Shown piece by piece: positions 10,444 to 22,800 of a stretch of DNA of 64,000 bases; the first letter of the stretch is position 1; each line of letters opens with the position of its first letter. The position numbers and the translations under genes are program-made. The notes below the pieces were generated by a model. That model saw only the letters and a list, made by a program, of their open reading frames with translations, did not search any database and was not told the DNA's origin. The stretch comes from Euonymus europaeus (Eukaryota; Streptophyta; Magnoliopsida; Celastrales; Celastraceae), in NCBI GenBank assembly GCA_963580455.1, contig OY756968.1, positions 6,485,544 through 6,549,543 of the forward strand, written 5' to 3'.

Positions 10444-12107
10444 CTACATCGACTTGAAGTATTGATCATCCTTGACTTCTTGAAAGATCTCGGTGATCAG
10501 TTCACTGAAACTCGTATAAATCACTTCATGAATGGACTTCGATCCCATAGATGACTCTTGGTCAATACCTAATTCATCAGTTGTCTTTTGATCTTCTTCC
10601 AGTCTAATATGTTTCATGATCCTTTCTTGTAGATCATTCATCCTCATTAGTGGCTTGAGAGTTAAACTTTCCCTCAACCTACTATCTTTTGGGAGCACTA
10701 GATGGAACGCTGCAACTGTTGTCTTTTCCTTGCATTCTTTTATATCTGCATAGACATTTAAATAACGAGAAGCAAAATCTGTAAGTGACACACCTTCTTT
10801 GGCCGAATGGAGAACAATTTATCTAGAGTTGTTAGTTCTCTGAGAAATCTTGACACGAAAGATTGCGCAAACTCCTTCCGAAAATATATTGAGTTTTCCA
10901 AGGCTAGAGGAAAATATCTTACACATCAAAGAGTCATGGCTCGCCCATATGCCCATCTTGTTAGCATAAGCAACCACATGAGCTAGCGCGTCTGTTTTTC
11001 CATTGTACAACTCGAAAGTTGGACAATAAACTTATATGGTGGATCTCCCTCTTGAGAGCCTTGATGAAAGGGGTGATCATCATCCTATTTTTTGCAGGGG
11101 CGAAGCAGGACATATTTTGAGGTGAGGGAAGGGGGGGGGGGGGGGGGGGCGGTGTCATAACTAAGCTAGCGGGGATTCAAGAGCAGCGCTCTCATAATTT
11201 TTTTTAAGGTATTTATATGACACATAGATAATTACTAACACTCTAATAAACTTATCCAATATCCAGTCAGATTGACTTAAAGATAACAATTCTAAACCAA
11301 TAGAGTTAAAGATTATAAAATATCTAGTTCAATTATAATTTGAGACTTCATAGATTGAAAGCGTTGCATAAGAACTTCATTTTCAATTTCACTAAGAACA
11401 TCCAAGTAAAAAAATAAATATATACTAAAAGAGTATTTTCTAATTTTATATGGGGCTAAAATGAAAATTTAGGAGGGATTGATTTAAAATTTACATATAA
11501 TTAAGCTTATTTAATTTTTTTTTGAGTGAACCCCTCACACACGAATGGCTTCACCACTGGTTATACGTCTTCCCCGCCTTCCTCAGGGCATTTATTAGTG
11601 CCTCACCAATCTTTGTGTCATCGTCTCTCAGTGGTCGCTGCTCCTCATTGCTAGAGGAAGACCTGTGCCTAGTTCTTACAAAGATAGACGAGTGTCTCTT
11701 CTCTCTAGTAGATGTGAAAAAGGAAAAGGAGCGGCCTTGCTTTCTCATGGGAGATGGACTCCTTCTTCATCAATGAGTCCTACTCGTGCTCTTGGTCTCC
11801 TCTACTTGGGGCCAATCCTTATTTTTTTTCCCGGCGAGCACTCAAAAATACTAGCCAAGATTTTCCCCTTGCTCTTCAGGGTGTGCAACTGCTCCCTTAG
11901 CCTGCATATCTCCTATTCCTTATAACGTAGTGCTCTTTTGATCTCCCTTTCTTGGGAGACCATGTTGACGTCCTGATTTTCGCTTATTGTCTTCTTCTTA
12001 GGAGGAGGCAACACATCTTTCCATCGGGAGCCCTGCCCTTGAACCTCTGTCACATCAACTATCACAGGTTCGCGGTACAATGTCTTCATTCCCACAGACA
12101 GGGCCAA
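10444..12107 (-). pseudogene. Ty3/gypsy gag pseudogene
   Basis: Minus-strand fragments in gypsy gag order: an N-terminal part beginning with the ATG at 12107 (MALSVGMKTLYREPVIVDVT), a charged Arg/Ser/Glu-rich part (11750-11550), the core LYNGKTDALAHVVAYANKMG (about 11015-10950) with SLMCKIFSSSLG, and a second core part (VSLTDFASRYLNVYADIKEC, about 10795-10735). Frameshifts and stops separate them, and an insertion lies at about 11094-11520. No protease, reverse transcriptase or integrase follows on the low-coordinate side. Sequence above 12107 to about 12560 may be part of the 5' LTR or leader (CCCTGGGAGAAATCAATATT near 12241), but no LTR pair was found. Confidence 0.75.
11094..11520. mobile_element. 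Insertion in the gypsy gag relic, starts CAGGGGCGAAGCAGGAC, with a 19-G run
   Basis: The gag frame is interrupted from about 11094 to 11520. The insert begins CAGGGGCGAAGCAGGAC and soon holds 19 consecutive G (11131-11149). The start resembles that of the 57813-58415 insertion (CAGAGGCGGACTTAC) and the CAG-GGCGGA ends often seen on TTF-type hAT elements. No right-hand terminal repeat is obvious. Confidence 0.45.
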
Positions 12108-15100
12108 TTATCGATGCAAAAAAACCACACCAATGACACGAAATCGAGGTTGTGCGTTAGTACTATGGCTAGGCTACTGAATATACGTAATAAAAATCAG
12201 TAACACACATAAAGTAAATGGTTTGGAAAGAATGCCTATGTCCCTGGGAGAAATCAATATTATTTAGCCTCTTTCCTTTGATACATATGGTTCTATTTAT
12301 AGTAAAATGAAATAACAGATCACCTACTTTTTCTCTCCTATCATGCAACCGTTCATCAATTTAAACTTTGAACTGGGGATGAGATAATTTTGGATCGTGT
12401 CAATTTGAATTGATACGCTATCGTGAAGATAGGTGACTTCCATATCTCCTTTGACTCGATCACATGCTTTTGAAAAAATCTCATGTGCGTGACTGCATGT
12501 AGCAGTAGGGTGTACGCCCCTACGTCCTGGAAATCCAGCTGTTGACCTGCAAGTTATGTGACTTGCTGATTCGATGGAATATTTTTATGCCCACACAAAA
12601 TTTATTTATTTGTCTTGGGGTGTAGTATTGTCTTATTCTTGGTTTATACCTCTTGTCCCTAGTTTGGTTGGAGACACAAAAATTTGTGTTTTTGAGATGT
12701 TAGGTCGTCAACTAAATTGCAAGCTTGTTGCTTGTTGAATCCCTACATCTTTGATATAATTTTCTTTGATAAGGTTTAACCTTAGATACCTGATTGAGTA
12801 CTGTTTAATTAGTTTGTTGATATATGTAAGGAAGATAGTAGTTAGAAGTGTTGTGTAGGTTGGAAATTTCTCATTCCACAATTTCAATGTCAATCCGATA
12901 CCCACATATATTATTACTTAAATATATTTTATTTATAATACTTATAATTTACTTATTAGTTTAAATTTAATACATTACTTTCAATCTTCATATATACATA
13001 TGTACTAGCGTTGAACTGTGGCTAAGCCACGGGAATTAATTGATTGTATGCATATATATCTAGATATTTGAAGATATTGATAACAACTTTAAAAAGTTAT
13101 TTTTTTAAAATCATTTCCTTCGAGCTACAAAATCATATATAATAATAAATCCTTAAATATTATATTTCAGTCACTCAGGTAAGACTTTTATAATTTGTAT
13201 ATAAATTATGAAAAATGCATATAAAACAAAAAATGAATGAGAATATCTTAAAAACATGCACCTTTGACTGCTTTAAAAATGATTTTTCCGTATACACCAC
13301 ACAGAAGTAACAAAAAGTAAAGAAAAGAAACATTGAAAATTGAAAAGAATCAAGAGAAACTTCATTAGTCAGCCAAATCATTTGTCGCTAGAGCCTAGTA
13401 ATGTTCCACCGCCAAAGTCAAATATCTTATATGCTTCAGATCCACGGATTCATCGCACGCTCTCTCTCTCTCACTCATCCATTTTCATGGTTAAGAATCA
13501 TGATTCATGACCATCTCTCTAACTATTTTGTTACTCCCTATAAAAGACTTGGATTTGATGTTATATTGTTTTTGCAATTAAAGATTTAAAGTGAGGGGAA
13601 AATCCCAATAATTTATACCTAATGAAGATGTATATTTATGAACCCACCATGAATCAGAGGAATGAATTAATCATATATTCATTCATTACTCGCTATATAA
13701 ATTTCATGTGAAGATTTTAGAGTTATACATGTGTCAAAGTGGTGTTCAACCAAAAACTTGCTTCAAGAATTATATATAATATAGATAGATAGATAAATTA
13801 TTTTCACTCAAATATTAAGGTTTTTTTTATAATATATTCATTTTTTATATTTATTGTAGTTGTCATAATTATAATCGACGAAAATATATAAAAACGTTTA
13901 ATTTCTTACACTGGTGTTTGATGTGGGCATAATTATTACAAAGATAATTAAAAATACATGGATAAATAAATATTCATATTTGATAGACATATATATTATT
14001 TATCTGGACAAATTTTTTAAGCAATTTTTTTCATATTTTAAATATAATAATTACTCATGAGAAAATATGAATAATAATCATCTTAATAATATATTAAACT
14101 CATATTTATCAATCTCTTAAGTTGATTATCCAACATAAGGGAATGAAAATGAAAATCTTCGATGAATATTTTAGCAGAAACAAATAATAGACTTATCTAG
14201 TGGATACAGAGTCGGACAAAGAGATCGATGCCCATATACACGTCCCGTTCACACCTACTTGCGGTGTTTCATTAAAAGCAAATTAATACTAATTATAGAA
14301 AATAGAAAACAAATAACAAATTTACACTGCAGATTGAATTAACCAAAAGGTTTGGGGTTGGACCCACATAAGTAGTCCAGGACGAGAGAGACTAGACGTA
14401 CAGGCAAGACAGAAATACTACCACATGAACTGAAGTTTACCACTCGAAGAGGAGAAGTGATCACCCCCACACATCATCATCACGATCATTCACACACAGA
14501 CACGGACACACATTTGTGGGTCCCCTAGTCTCTTTGACAGTCCCGGGCCCCCACCTTGTACCAGACAAAGAGACGCGCGAAAACAGCGCGGGAGCTGTTT
14601 CCCGATGCGGTACTGCACAAACCATGTCATTAACTCTCTGTGTCAGTCCCTAAACAGTACTTCCCAACACCCGCACTCACACATACACATCCCTCCGTTG
14701 ATGGGTCGCACGTGGCGATCACATCAAACGTTAACTCGTTTTGATCGATGCTGCCCATGTGGGACGTGGGGCCCGTATTAGCCATGTATACGAGACAAGA
14801 TGAGACTGTTTCTGGGTCCTGGATTTTTAATAGTAGTACTGGAACTAGTTGTCTAGTGGATGGTGGGAGTCAATCAAATTGATGTGATGGCTTTTGTGGG
14901 GGGCCATAATTTTGTTCATATAGGAACAAAGAATTACTGACGGTCTACTAATGAATTTTTAAGAGACTGTATAATATGAAATTAAAAAGTTTCGAGTTTG
15001 TTTTCTCGAGAGTAATGCGTTTTGTCTAAATTTATTATTTTATCGCCTGAAAAAGTACAATAAATATGGACCTTACGGTTCGAATTTAAATTAAAATAAA

Positions 15101-16139
15101 ATAATTAAAGGATAAATTTATATTATTGTCGATTATTAAAAAAAAGATTATATATAGGGAGAATATGCTTGTTGGAGGTGCTCGATAGTGATTAAATTGG
15201 GAAGGGTTGGCTTTTCAATATAGCTGTTGATGTTGATCAGTAACGTCATTAAGAATATCGTAGATGATTGGATAACCATGATTAAAAATAAGAAAATTGA
15301 CGATTTTTTTTTAAAAAAAGAAATTTGTGTTCTTCAATTGTTCTGGTTTAAGAGAGCTATGAGGGCGACTTCCGATGGAATTCATTTGATATGATATTAG
15401 AGTCTAAAAACGAATCAAGAGGAGGGTCCCAAGATGCCAAGGACTTGCGTGTATCTCACACCTAACTTAAATGTCACGGTTTATTCGGTTGATTTTAATT
15501 CCGTTATACTAAATTGGATGCAATCAGGGAAATTCGATAATTTCTTATGACAAAATTTATGTAGTTTAAGAGTTTGATTGTATACCTATCACGTAAAGTT
15601 CACTCTCTGACTGGAGAGTGAATTACGAATTTAAATAGTAGTTAATGAGTGGGACGATATATAATCTGAACTCCGAATGAGAATCTCATCCCTTTTATTT
15701 ATTCCAAAAGTGGAGAGTGTATTCATCCAGAAATTTATAACATATTTTTTTAATAAATCAAAAGTTTTTTTTACCAAAAAAAAAATCAGCGCAAGATATG
15801 TATGTGTACTTTAGTAATTTCACATTTTCATCATATTGTAATATTTTTCTCCATCGGGATATTTGTTTTCATGTTATGGGCGATGTCACAATAGGAGAAA
15901 AAAAAAAAGAAAATTATCATTAAAACTATGATCAAGAGGAAGCTTCAATTGAAAACCCTTGCAAATAAAATGTAAAAAAAAAAAAAAACTCCTAAAATTG
16001 TAGATATGACAGTGGTTGGGCCAGAAAAGAGCCCATATGAAAGTGGACTCATTCATTCCTTCACCCAACAAGCTCTTCAATGATCCAAATACGGCCCTAA
16101 TGATTCGAGATTCGATCCAGGCTTTCCAACCATCTACTG
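12108..16139. other. Long intergenic stretch without recognisable genes
   Basis: Possible worn gypsy LTR sequence to about 12560. A 13-base palindrome GTGGCTAAGCCAC lies at about 13018-13030. A less A/T-rich block (14340-14800) contains ACGTG cores (CACGTGGCGA near 14709, GGGACGTGGGG near 14760) and GC-rich words but no open frame; it could be a regulatory block or worn transposon. Elsewhere only A/T-rich sequence with short chance frames is seen. Confidence 0.5.
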
Positions 16140-16460
16140 TCCTAGTGTCCCTTACCTACTAAAGCCCGGCCCAATTTTGAGATTATTTCTTGGGCCAGTA
16201 AGACATTATTGCGAGTTGCGACAAAAACAGAAACTTAAGAACTGATGCATAAGCTCTCTGCCTCTGGCAAAGGCAAACAGTTCGGACGAAGACAAAAGGA
16301 AAGCCCAAAGGGCCAAACCCATTTCATGATGAGATGGGCCGTGTCCCTGAAAAAGCCCACTCTCAAGCTCCCTGAGATATGGACTAGGAATCCCTGAAGC
16401 CCAAGTGTCAAGTACGGCCACATGGGCCCGGTGTCCGCACATGGGTCTCAATGCACGTCC
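16140..16460. promoter_or_regulatory. Cluster of TGGGCC/GCCCA (site II-like) elements upstream of the esterase gene
   Basis: At least nine copies of GGCCCA, TGGGCC or AAGCCCA occur in about 320 bases (examples near 16166, 16192, 16302, 16334, 16353, 16397, 16424). Such TGGGCY motifs are known plant promoter elements bound by TCP factors and common in broadly expressed genes. The cluster sits 0.7-1.0 kb before the esterase start. The overlapping minus-strand open frame at 16206-16451 has no recognisable domain and is not called. Confidence 0.45.
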
Positions 16461-16921
16461 TTCGATGAATCCGACCTACAAAACACGAATATTTAACCCA
16501 TATTTTGGAAAGTCAGAATGGCTCATATTTAATATTTTTATTCTACTTAATTATTTTATTGATTTAATTAATATATTAAATAATTATTTAATTTTATAAT
16601 TTAATTTTAATTAATTATTATTCCGTTAAAACTGAGTCTATTATGACTATGGAGCTTCGAGATTTGCAATTCACGTGTTTAGATGTAGGAAGGAAAATAA
16701 TATATTGGTTTCGCCATATTTGAGCCGAAAGAATGGGTTCGTTGAAGCAGCCACCAGATTACGCTTGTAGCCACCAGATTCGTAATTATGACAAACGAAC
16801 AAGAGTCGTCGTCCCAATCGATCATTAAATAGAGAAGGGATGGCGACTTGATGGAAACCTGCAAAAGACCATTTGAAAGGCCAAACAGATAAGGTCTTGT
16901 CACGAAGTTCTCGAGATCTCT

Positions 16922-17146
16922 ATGGATAATGTGGAGTCGAAGGGAGGTTCTCCGACCTCACATCAACTGCCAGATGGACGGCCAGAAAATATGCAAAACG
17001 GAGAAAAGAGTGCGACCAAAACTAATAATAATAATAGCAATAATAACGTCATTGTCAGTAATAATAGGAGGGCTAAAGAGAAGTTCTTCGTATTTGCCCA
17101 CATTTGGGTGTCTGAGGACGGAAACGGACCACAAGGGGAATTTTGA
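16922..17146 (+). CDS. Upstream open reading frame of the esterase gene (74 aa)
   Basis: An ATG at 16922 opens a 74-codon frame ending TGA at 17144-17146, one base before the esterase ATG at 17148. It is hydrophilic, with an Asn-rich stretch (TNNNNSNNN) from ATA/AAT repeats. Two readings are possible: a true upstream ORF that lowers translation of the main ORF, or the former N-terminus thrown out of frame by a small indel in the AAT-repeat part. No signal or domain is visible. A second ATG at 16929 opens a frame that reads in-frame into the esterase, so an extended N-terminus starting there is also formally possible. Confidence 0.4.
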   Translation: MDNVESKGGSPTSHQLPDGRPENMQNGEKSATKTNNNNSNNNVIVSNNRRAKEKFFVFAHIWVSEDGNGPQGEF

Positions 17147-17147
17147 T

Positions 17148-20100
17148 ATGGAGGTAGGTGTCGAGGGAGAGCCACACGTGCCGTCGCACCTGGTTATTAT
17201 GGTCAACGGCATCATTGGCAGGTGAGTCTTCCTTTGTTTCCACACTTGATTTCAGCTCTTCTTGTTGTTGGAAGAGAGAATTGGTGATTGTCAAGTGTTA
17301 ATGTTTGGTTTTTGAGTTTTGATTCACGTTTTTGTCCTTTAGTGCAGTGCTCAGAGCTGGAGATTCGCTGCAAAGCAGTTCCTGAAGCATTATCCCCGAG
17401 ACGTTGTTGTTCACTGTAAGTTCTGTTTTGTATAGTCTTTTATGGTGCTCCAGTTAAGGTAATCTGTCATAAATTCACACTCTCTCCGTCCCATTTTAAT
17501 TGTCCCCTTCAATTTTTCACATAATTTAATAAAATATTTAATTTGTTTTCAATTTGACTTTTATACCTCTATTTATAATGACAAATACTTTGACACTATA
17601 ATTAATATGCATGGTGATTGAACTTTTCAAGTTAAGGGTAAATATGATAATTAAGCTTTTCAAGTTAAGGGTAAATAAGAAAAAAATGAAAAAAAATAAC
17701 TTTCATTAATTGAAATAGACATATATTTTGGGACATCCCAAAAAAGAATATAGAACAATTAAAATGGGACAGAGGGAGTAATTGTGGTTGGTAATTGTGT
17801 TGTTTTAATGTACTTGTAGATTTACTAATTGATTATAAAGGACTATGGTAGATATGGCAGGGACTATAATCATCTCCTGCCTCCGTTTGTTTCAGAGTAT
17901 AAGTTATACTCTATCTCCATAATCTCAGACACTCTCAGCTTTTACGTTTTACGAGAGTTTATACTCTATCAACATACTCTGATCCAAACGGACATGTCAC
18001 CTCGATGTTTTAAGCTATGTTTGCCATTGCTTCTCTTTAAATGCATCTGCTTAAGCTGTTGACTTCCTGTAGAAGTCTTGGGCTTGATATTTTACAATGG
18101 AATAAATTTATTCCCACTATGTAGAATAGCAATCTTCTATCTTCTACTAAAATGGTTAACTTTGTTAGCAGCACAAAATATTTAGTGTCAAAAGTCAGTT
18201 TCATAACCTAGACCAGAACTGTTCCATGTTAGATCTATTTGCCCATTGAACTAAATATTTTCTCTGCTCTCTGGATAAATTTTTTATGGACCAAAAGGAA
18301 GACAATCTTAGCTGGTGAAGAAACTACTTTTGGATTGCCAAATATGATGTATTGGAACTTGGGGCACATTTTCTCTTGAAAAATGATATGTAACGCATAT
18401 TTTGGGAATCCATGGTACACTGATTTTATGCCTTGTTACAATATTGGCAACAGGATATTCAACTGTTTTAACCAATACCTTGATTTGATGCTTTAATAAC
18501 TTATGTTTTGTTTTATATCTTTACAATATGAAATTCAGCTTCAGGCTTTTTCCTTGATGCTAGATTTTACATTTTCTGGTGTCATTGGCTACCATTAAGA
18601 AATAAATTTCATGCGTTTAATCTGAAAATGCAGGCAGTGAATGCAATTCTTCATTGTTGACGTTTGATGGTGTTGATGTAATGGGAGAGAGATTAGCAGA
18701 AGAGGCGCGTCATTTTGTTTTCTTGTTCTTCTTCCTCCCTTTGTAACTGTGTTCCTTTCAATTTAATGAATCTAACTCCCCCCCTCTCCCAAAATGCTTT
18801 GTCTCCAAATGAACCACGCACAGTCCTTGCAATTTTCCCAGTGTTATTCAATGTTTGGGTTTAGAAGATTTGAAAAAATTTAACACCATCTATGTTTCAA
18901 AGTTTCCAAACTTGTGGTTTTCACACCAAACTTGGAACTTAACTGTATTGTTTGTTTTCAGGTTATATCAGTTATAAAACGTCATCTGTCTGTTCAGAAG
19001 ATTTCATTTGTCAGTCATTCATTAGGAGGGCTGGTTGCGAGGTATGCCATTGCTAAGCTCTATGGGCGAGATATCTCAACGGTTTCTCAGGGAAATGGAG
19101 CTTCCCGAACTGACGGACTTGGCAACAAGTGCCATGGAGAGAAATTTAGATGCAAAATTGCTGGATTGGAGCCTGTGAATTTTATAACTTCTGCAACCCC
19201 GCACCTTGGCACAAGAGGGCATAGACAGGTGATTCAAGGAGCTTAGCATAGTTATCTACAACCAAGAGTTCCTTTTAAATGTCATTGGAGGGAATATTGA
19301 CTGGTGCAACTGATATTAAACGCTCGGAAATGTTCATACTAACAATTTTCTGGTAAATGTTTCATGTGAAAGTCAAACTTTTGGGAAGATTTAATTGATT
19401 AACATTGGATTTATCGGACAAAAATGTGAAAGAACTCAAAGAAGGCAGTGTATGCATAAGTAAACCCGAGAAGCTAAGAAATGAGGTTATGAAATAGCAA
19501 AGCTGTTGAAGAATTGATGGAACAGCTTCAAGAAACTAAGAGAAGAATCAGAAACCAAGATGTTCTTACTAAACAATTATGTAGCTTTTGCTGATTAAAT
19601 AAATATCCATTTATCATTCTTTTATTGATCAACTAAATTTTGAATTCTCTGAGGGGTTCTTCGGTGAAAAACTAGATTAAGCATTTTGCTGTGAACGCTG
19701 ACCGACCAAAACATTTTCTATTATCTTTCTGTAAATCTAGTGTTTCAATCTTGGTGACTGATATCTAGGGAGGTATGGGCACCATTAAAAATTTAGGTGC
19801 AATAACTTTTTCCTCACATCACATGAACTACATATCTTACTGTCCTTCGATACTTTTTTGTGCTTTTGCAGGTACCAGTATTTTGTGGATTCCAAACCCT
19901 GGAAAAAGTAGCAGCTCGGACATCATGGTTTCTTGGTAGAACTGGAAGACATCTGTTTTTGACTGATCATGATGATGGAAGACCTCCACTTCTTCTTCGG
20001 ATGGTCAGTGATCACGAAGATCTAAAATTCATGTGAGTTTTAACAGACGTGTTATTGTCCTTTTGTTATACAGTCCTAGATACAGCGGATATGCGATATC

Positions 20101-22139
20101 CCTTAAGATTTTATTTTTTATCAATGAGTGATAAAACTAAAAATGTCTAAAAAATGAACAGTTTATGGTTATATTAGTTCTCATCCCCACTATTTAAAAG
20201 GTACAAAATGAACAAAAATGGCAACTGAAGATTGCAAACCCGTCAGTTACAGATCTTAATTAGTTACATACCTTTGTGATACTCCTGGAAAGTTTTGATT
20301 ATCTGCCACACGGATTGGTCTTCTCTCTTTTATCTCTTTGCAGGTCAGCTTTGAAGTCCTTCCAGAGTCACGTTGCTTATGCAAATACATGTTTTGACCG
20401 TATCCATTTTCTATCAATGAATTATTCTACTTATACTTCTTCAAGGAATACTGTTTAGATACGTGTACATCTTTCAAATAGATTGACAATTACTCTTAGT
20501 CAGTGGATTGTTAGTGAGGCCATTTTTTAAATGGAGAACTTGACACCTATTCTAGATCTTGTGGGGTGGAGTTCATCATCCATTCGGCACCAAAGGGAGC
20601 TCCCTAAGGTAACGAGTTGAAAGTGGGGAAACTTTTAAGTTGGCTTTAAAAGATTTATTATTCTTGCTTAAAAAAAGATATCTCATAATGATTTTTATGT
20701 CCTAACAGCATAAACATCTCTCAAGAGATGACAGATACCCGCATATTGTGCATGTGGAGACATCAAAAGCTGCTACCTTGGAACAAGATGTCTCTTTGCA
20801 GAACAAGGTTGATGGATGTGAGAAGATTGACATGGAAGGTTGGTTAGTTAATCGTTTTTTTGCCTTTCAAAATGACCTCTAAAATAATCTTTGGTAGTAC
20901 TCGTCTTCTGCACTTCTAGATGTTTGTTTAAATAAACACCAGAAGTTTTTTTGATCTCTTTCTCTTAGTCTATTTGATACTTCCCCTGGAGTAAGTAGAC
21001 TGAGAGAAACAAAGGGTATTTGTTACTTATTCCCATATATTTTTTCTCTATTTGTTTTGAGTGTTTTCATAGTGGTGTCCGTAGAAAAGGATGTTAGGAG
21101 TGTATCTTGGTTTGCTTCATTCTGTATTTATTGGGCCAGTGCATTAGGGAAGTTTTGGAATTTCTCAGTCAATGACAAGCAGAAATAATTTTTAATAAGT
21201 GAAAATTTGGAAAAAGGATGACCAAACTCTGAAGTAGGTCGTGTATTTGGAATATCGTCTTGATATAACAAACTGGTTTTCTATGGCTGACACCTACTAT
21301 GCATTGGGAGAGGTTTGATACTTTTTCTGTGCAATAGGTTCCATATATTACTTGGTGTGGAATAATATTCTAAATGAGCTACAATTTAAATGCTAATTTA
21401 TGAACTTACATATTAGGATGACAAACTTTATATGTTCATATTGTTTGATAGGCTGAGATGCTCTCGTAGGGGGCAAATTCCTGTGTAGTTGCAGTGCTTA
21501 TGATCCTTGATATTTGTTTTCAACTTTCAGTTTGAGTTGAGGGAGACCTTGATTGATCCTGTCTTCTATAAGTAATCTTCTAGGTCTGGGCTTTCTGGTA
21601 TTGCTTCTGATCAATGAGGAAATTGTTAGTTTACTTTTACCATGGCAACTCTCATGAAATCAACTTCCTTTGTATGCACCATCACTCCTCATAACTCTAG
21701 GAACCCACTGATTAATGTTCTTGAGAAATTGGACTCTAGTAGAAATGTAGAATGCTTTACCTTTTACCATGAAGTAACCATACTTTGCTTAAAACTAACG
21801 TCGCTTTCTTATTAACCATTTGACTACCAATGTAGAGAAAATGCTGAGAAGTTTGACAAAATTGAACTGGGAACGGGTGGATGTCAACTTCAATGGAAGT
21901 AAACAAAGATTTCTGGCACACAGTACCATTCAAGTAAGTCGGCAATCTTCAGATGGTGCTGCTCTTCAGAAATTGTTCTCTCCAACACATGCTGCATTTT
22001 AGGATGTACATAAAATAAGCTGCTTTGCGACGACGTTTCTATTAATTTCTCATCTTTTGTGCTCCAGGTTAAAAGCTATTGGATCAATTCTGATGGGGCT
22101 GATGTAATCCAGCACATGATTGACAATTTTCTCTTATAA
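17148..22139 (+). CDS. DUF676-type serine esterase / putative lipase, alpha/beta-hydrolase fold
   Basis: Ten exons: 17148-17221, 17348-17415, 18634-18704, 18962-19228, 19872-20032, 20344-20399, 20556-20608, 20709-20838, 21836-21933, 22068-22139. They sum to 1050 bases, 349 residues. HLVIMVNGIIGS at 14-25 supplies the first strand and oxyanion loop; FVSHSLGGLVARYA carries the nucleophile elbow with Ser91. FITSATPHLGTRG and the later DHEDLKF segment fit the family. The chain ends FLL-stop. The family (plant homologues annotated as putative serine esterase or ROG1-like) is predicted to cut acyl esters; substrate is not known. Intron 3 starts with GC (18705-18706) rather than GT; the GT choice nearby would break the frame and the family-typical EEVISVIKRH junction. 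Intron 2 carries a Stowaway-like MITE and a short inverted repeat. The start at 17148 is chosen because the frame and family homology begin there; see the upstream ORF. Confidence 0.9.
17480..17778. mobile_element. Stowaway-like MITE in intron 2 of the esterase gene
   Basis: Left end CTCTCTCCGTCCCATTTTAA and right end, from the other strand, CTCCCTCTGTCCCATTTTAA. These match the CTCCCTCCGTCCC terminus known for plant Stowaway/Mariner MITEs. The right flank is TA; the left flank is CA, a probable mutated TA. Length 299 bp. It leaves splicing signals untouched. Confidence 0.85.
17881..17993. repeat. Short inverted-repeat element (about 113 bp) in intron 2 of the esterase gene
   Basis: CTCCGTTTGTTTCAGAGTAT at the left matches, in inverse, GTCCGTTTGGATCAGAGTAT at the right end; AGTTATACTCTAT and GAGTTTATACTCTAT lie inside. 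It resembles a small MITE; no clear target duplication was found. Confidence 0.6.
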
Positions 22140-22189
22140 CAATGGTTGTTATTTCTTGTTTGTGCAGCCAGTACCCTGTTTATAAAAAA

Positions 22190-22800
22190 GAATCTGAATG
22201 TACATGTATGACCATAATGAAGTGAGTGTAGGAAACCGAAAGGGTATGATCGAGAATATAAAAGAAGGCGATGTAACGAATTTTGTGAAGGGAATTTTTT
22301 TTACCTCTGTTTTTCCAGTGTGGATTGAAATTATTTATTGTAAGCTTACATGTATATATAATGTGGGTGGTTTATTTCTCTAAATGAAGTTAAAGTTTCA
22401 GGGTTGTTTTAGGTTTCTTCAATGGTGTTCGACTGTGTACTGCAGAGCGGGGAGGTACTAGTCCTCCATAATTCATATGCTAAAACCTGCTTTCTAGCCT
22501 ATCTCTTTTTGTGTGCATAACCTTCTGTTACATTGGTTTTTAATAAGGAATCTGAATGTACATGCATGGGAGACCATATTGAAGTGAGTCTACCAATGTT
22601 AAAAGCAACTGAAGAACAGCATGTTGTGCAGAAGATTTTTAACCTCTTACCTCTGCTTTTTCATGGGGGTTGGGGGGTTTCAGTGAAAATTATTTATATT
22701 TATTGTAATCTTACGTGTACGCGTGAAGTTAAAGTTTCAGACTTGTTCTTTTAATCCTTATTTGTTCTTTCTTTAATGCTGGAATGTGGATTGTGGAGTG
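22190..22800. repeat. Degenerate tandem duplication downstream of the esterase gene
   Basis: Two blocks, about 22190-22440 and 22545-22800, share in the same order GAATCTGAATGTACATG, GAAGTGAGT, TTTTTACCTCTGTTTTTCC or its relative, ATTATTTAT.TTGTAA.CTTAC.TGTA and TGAAGTTAAAGTTTCAG. They look like an old duplication of about 250-350 bp, part of which may be the 3' UTR of the esterase mRNA. Confidence 0.65.

Noticed and set aside
13018..13030. GTGGCTAAGCCAC palindrome as a Helitron end hairpin
   Set aside because: No CTRR terminus about ten bases downstream and no TC start could be paired with it.
14340..14800. Less A/T-rich block suspected of being a gene
   Set aside because: No open frame of useful length on either strand, no RNA-gene-like structure, no recognisable transposon ends; kept only as possible regulatory sequence.
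16206..16451. 81-codon minus-strand open frame
   Set aside because: No recognisable domain, overlaps a second open frame on the same strand, and coincides with the GCCCA/TGGGCC cluster.
20590..20608. AAGGGAGCTCCCT resembles the core of miR159/miR319
   Set aside because: It lies in exon 7 of the esterase (coding HQRELPK), matches only about 13 bases, is itself nearly palindromic, and has no precursor-like foldback around it.
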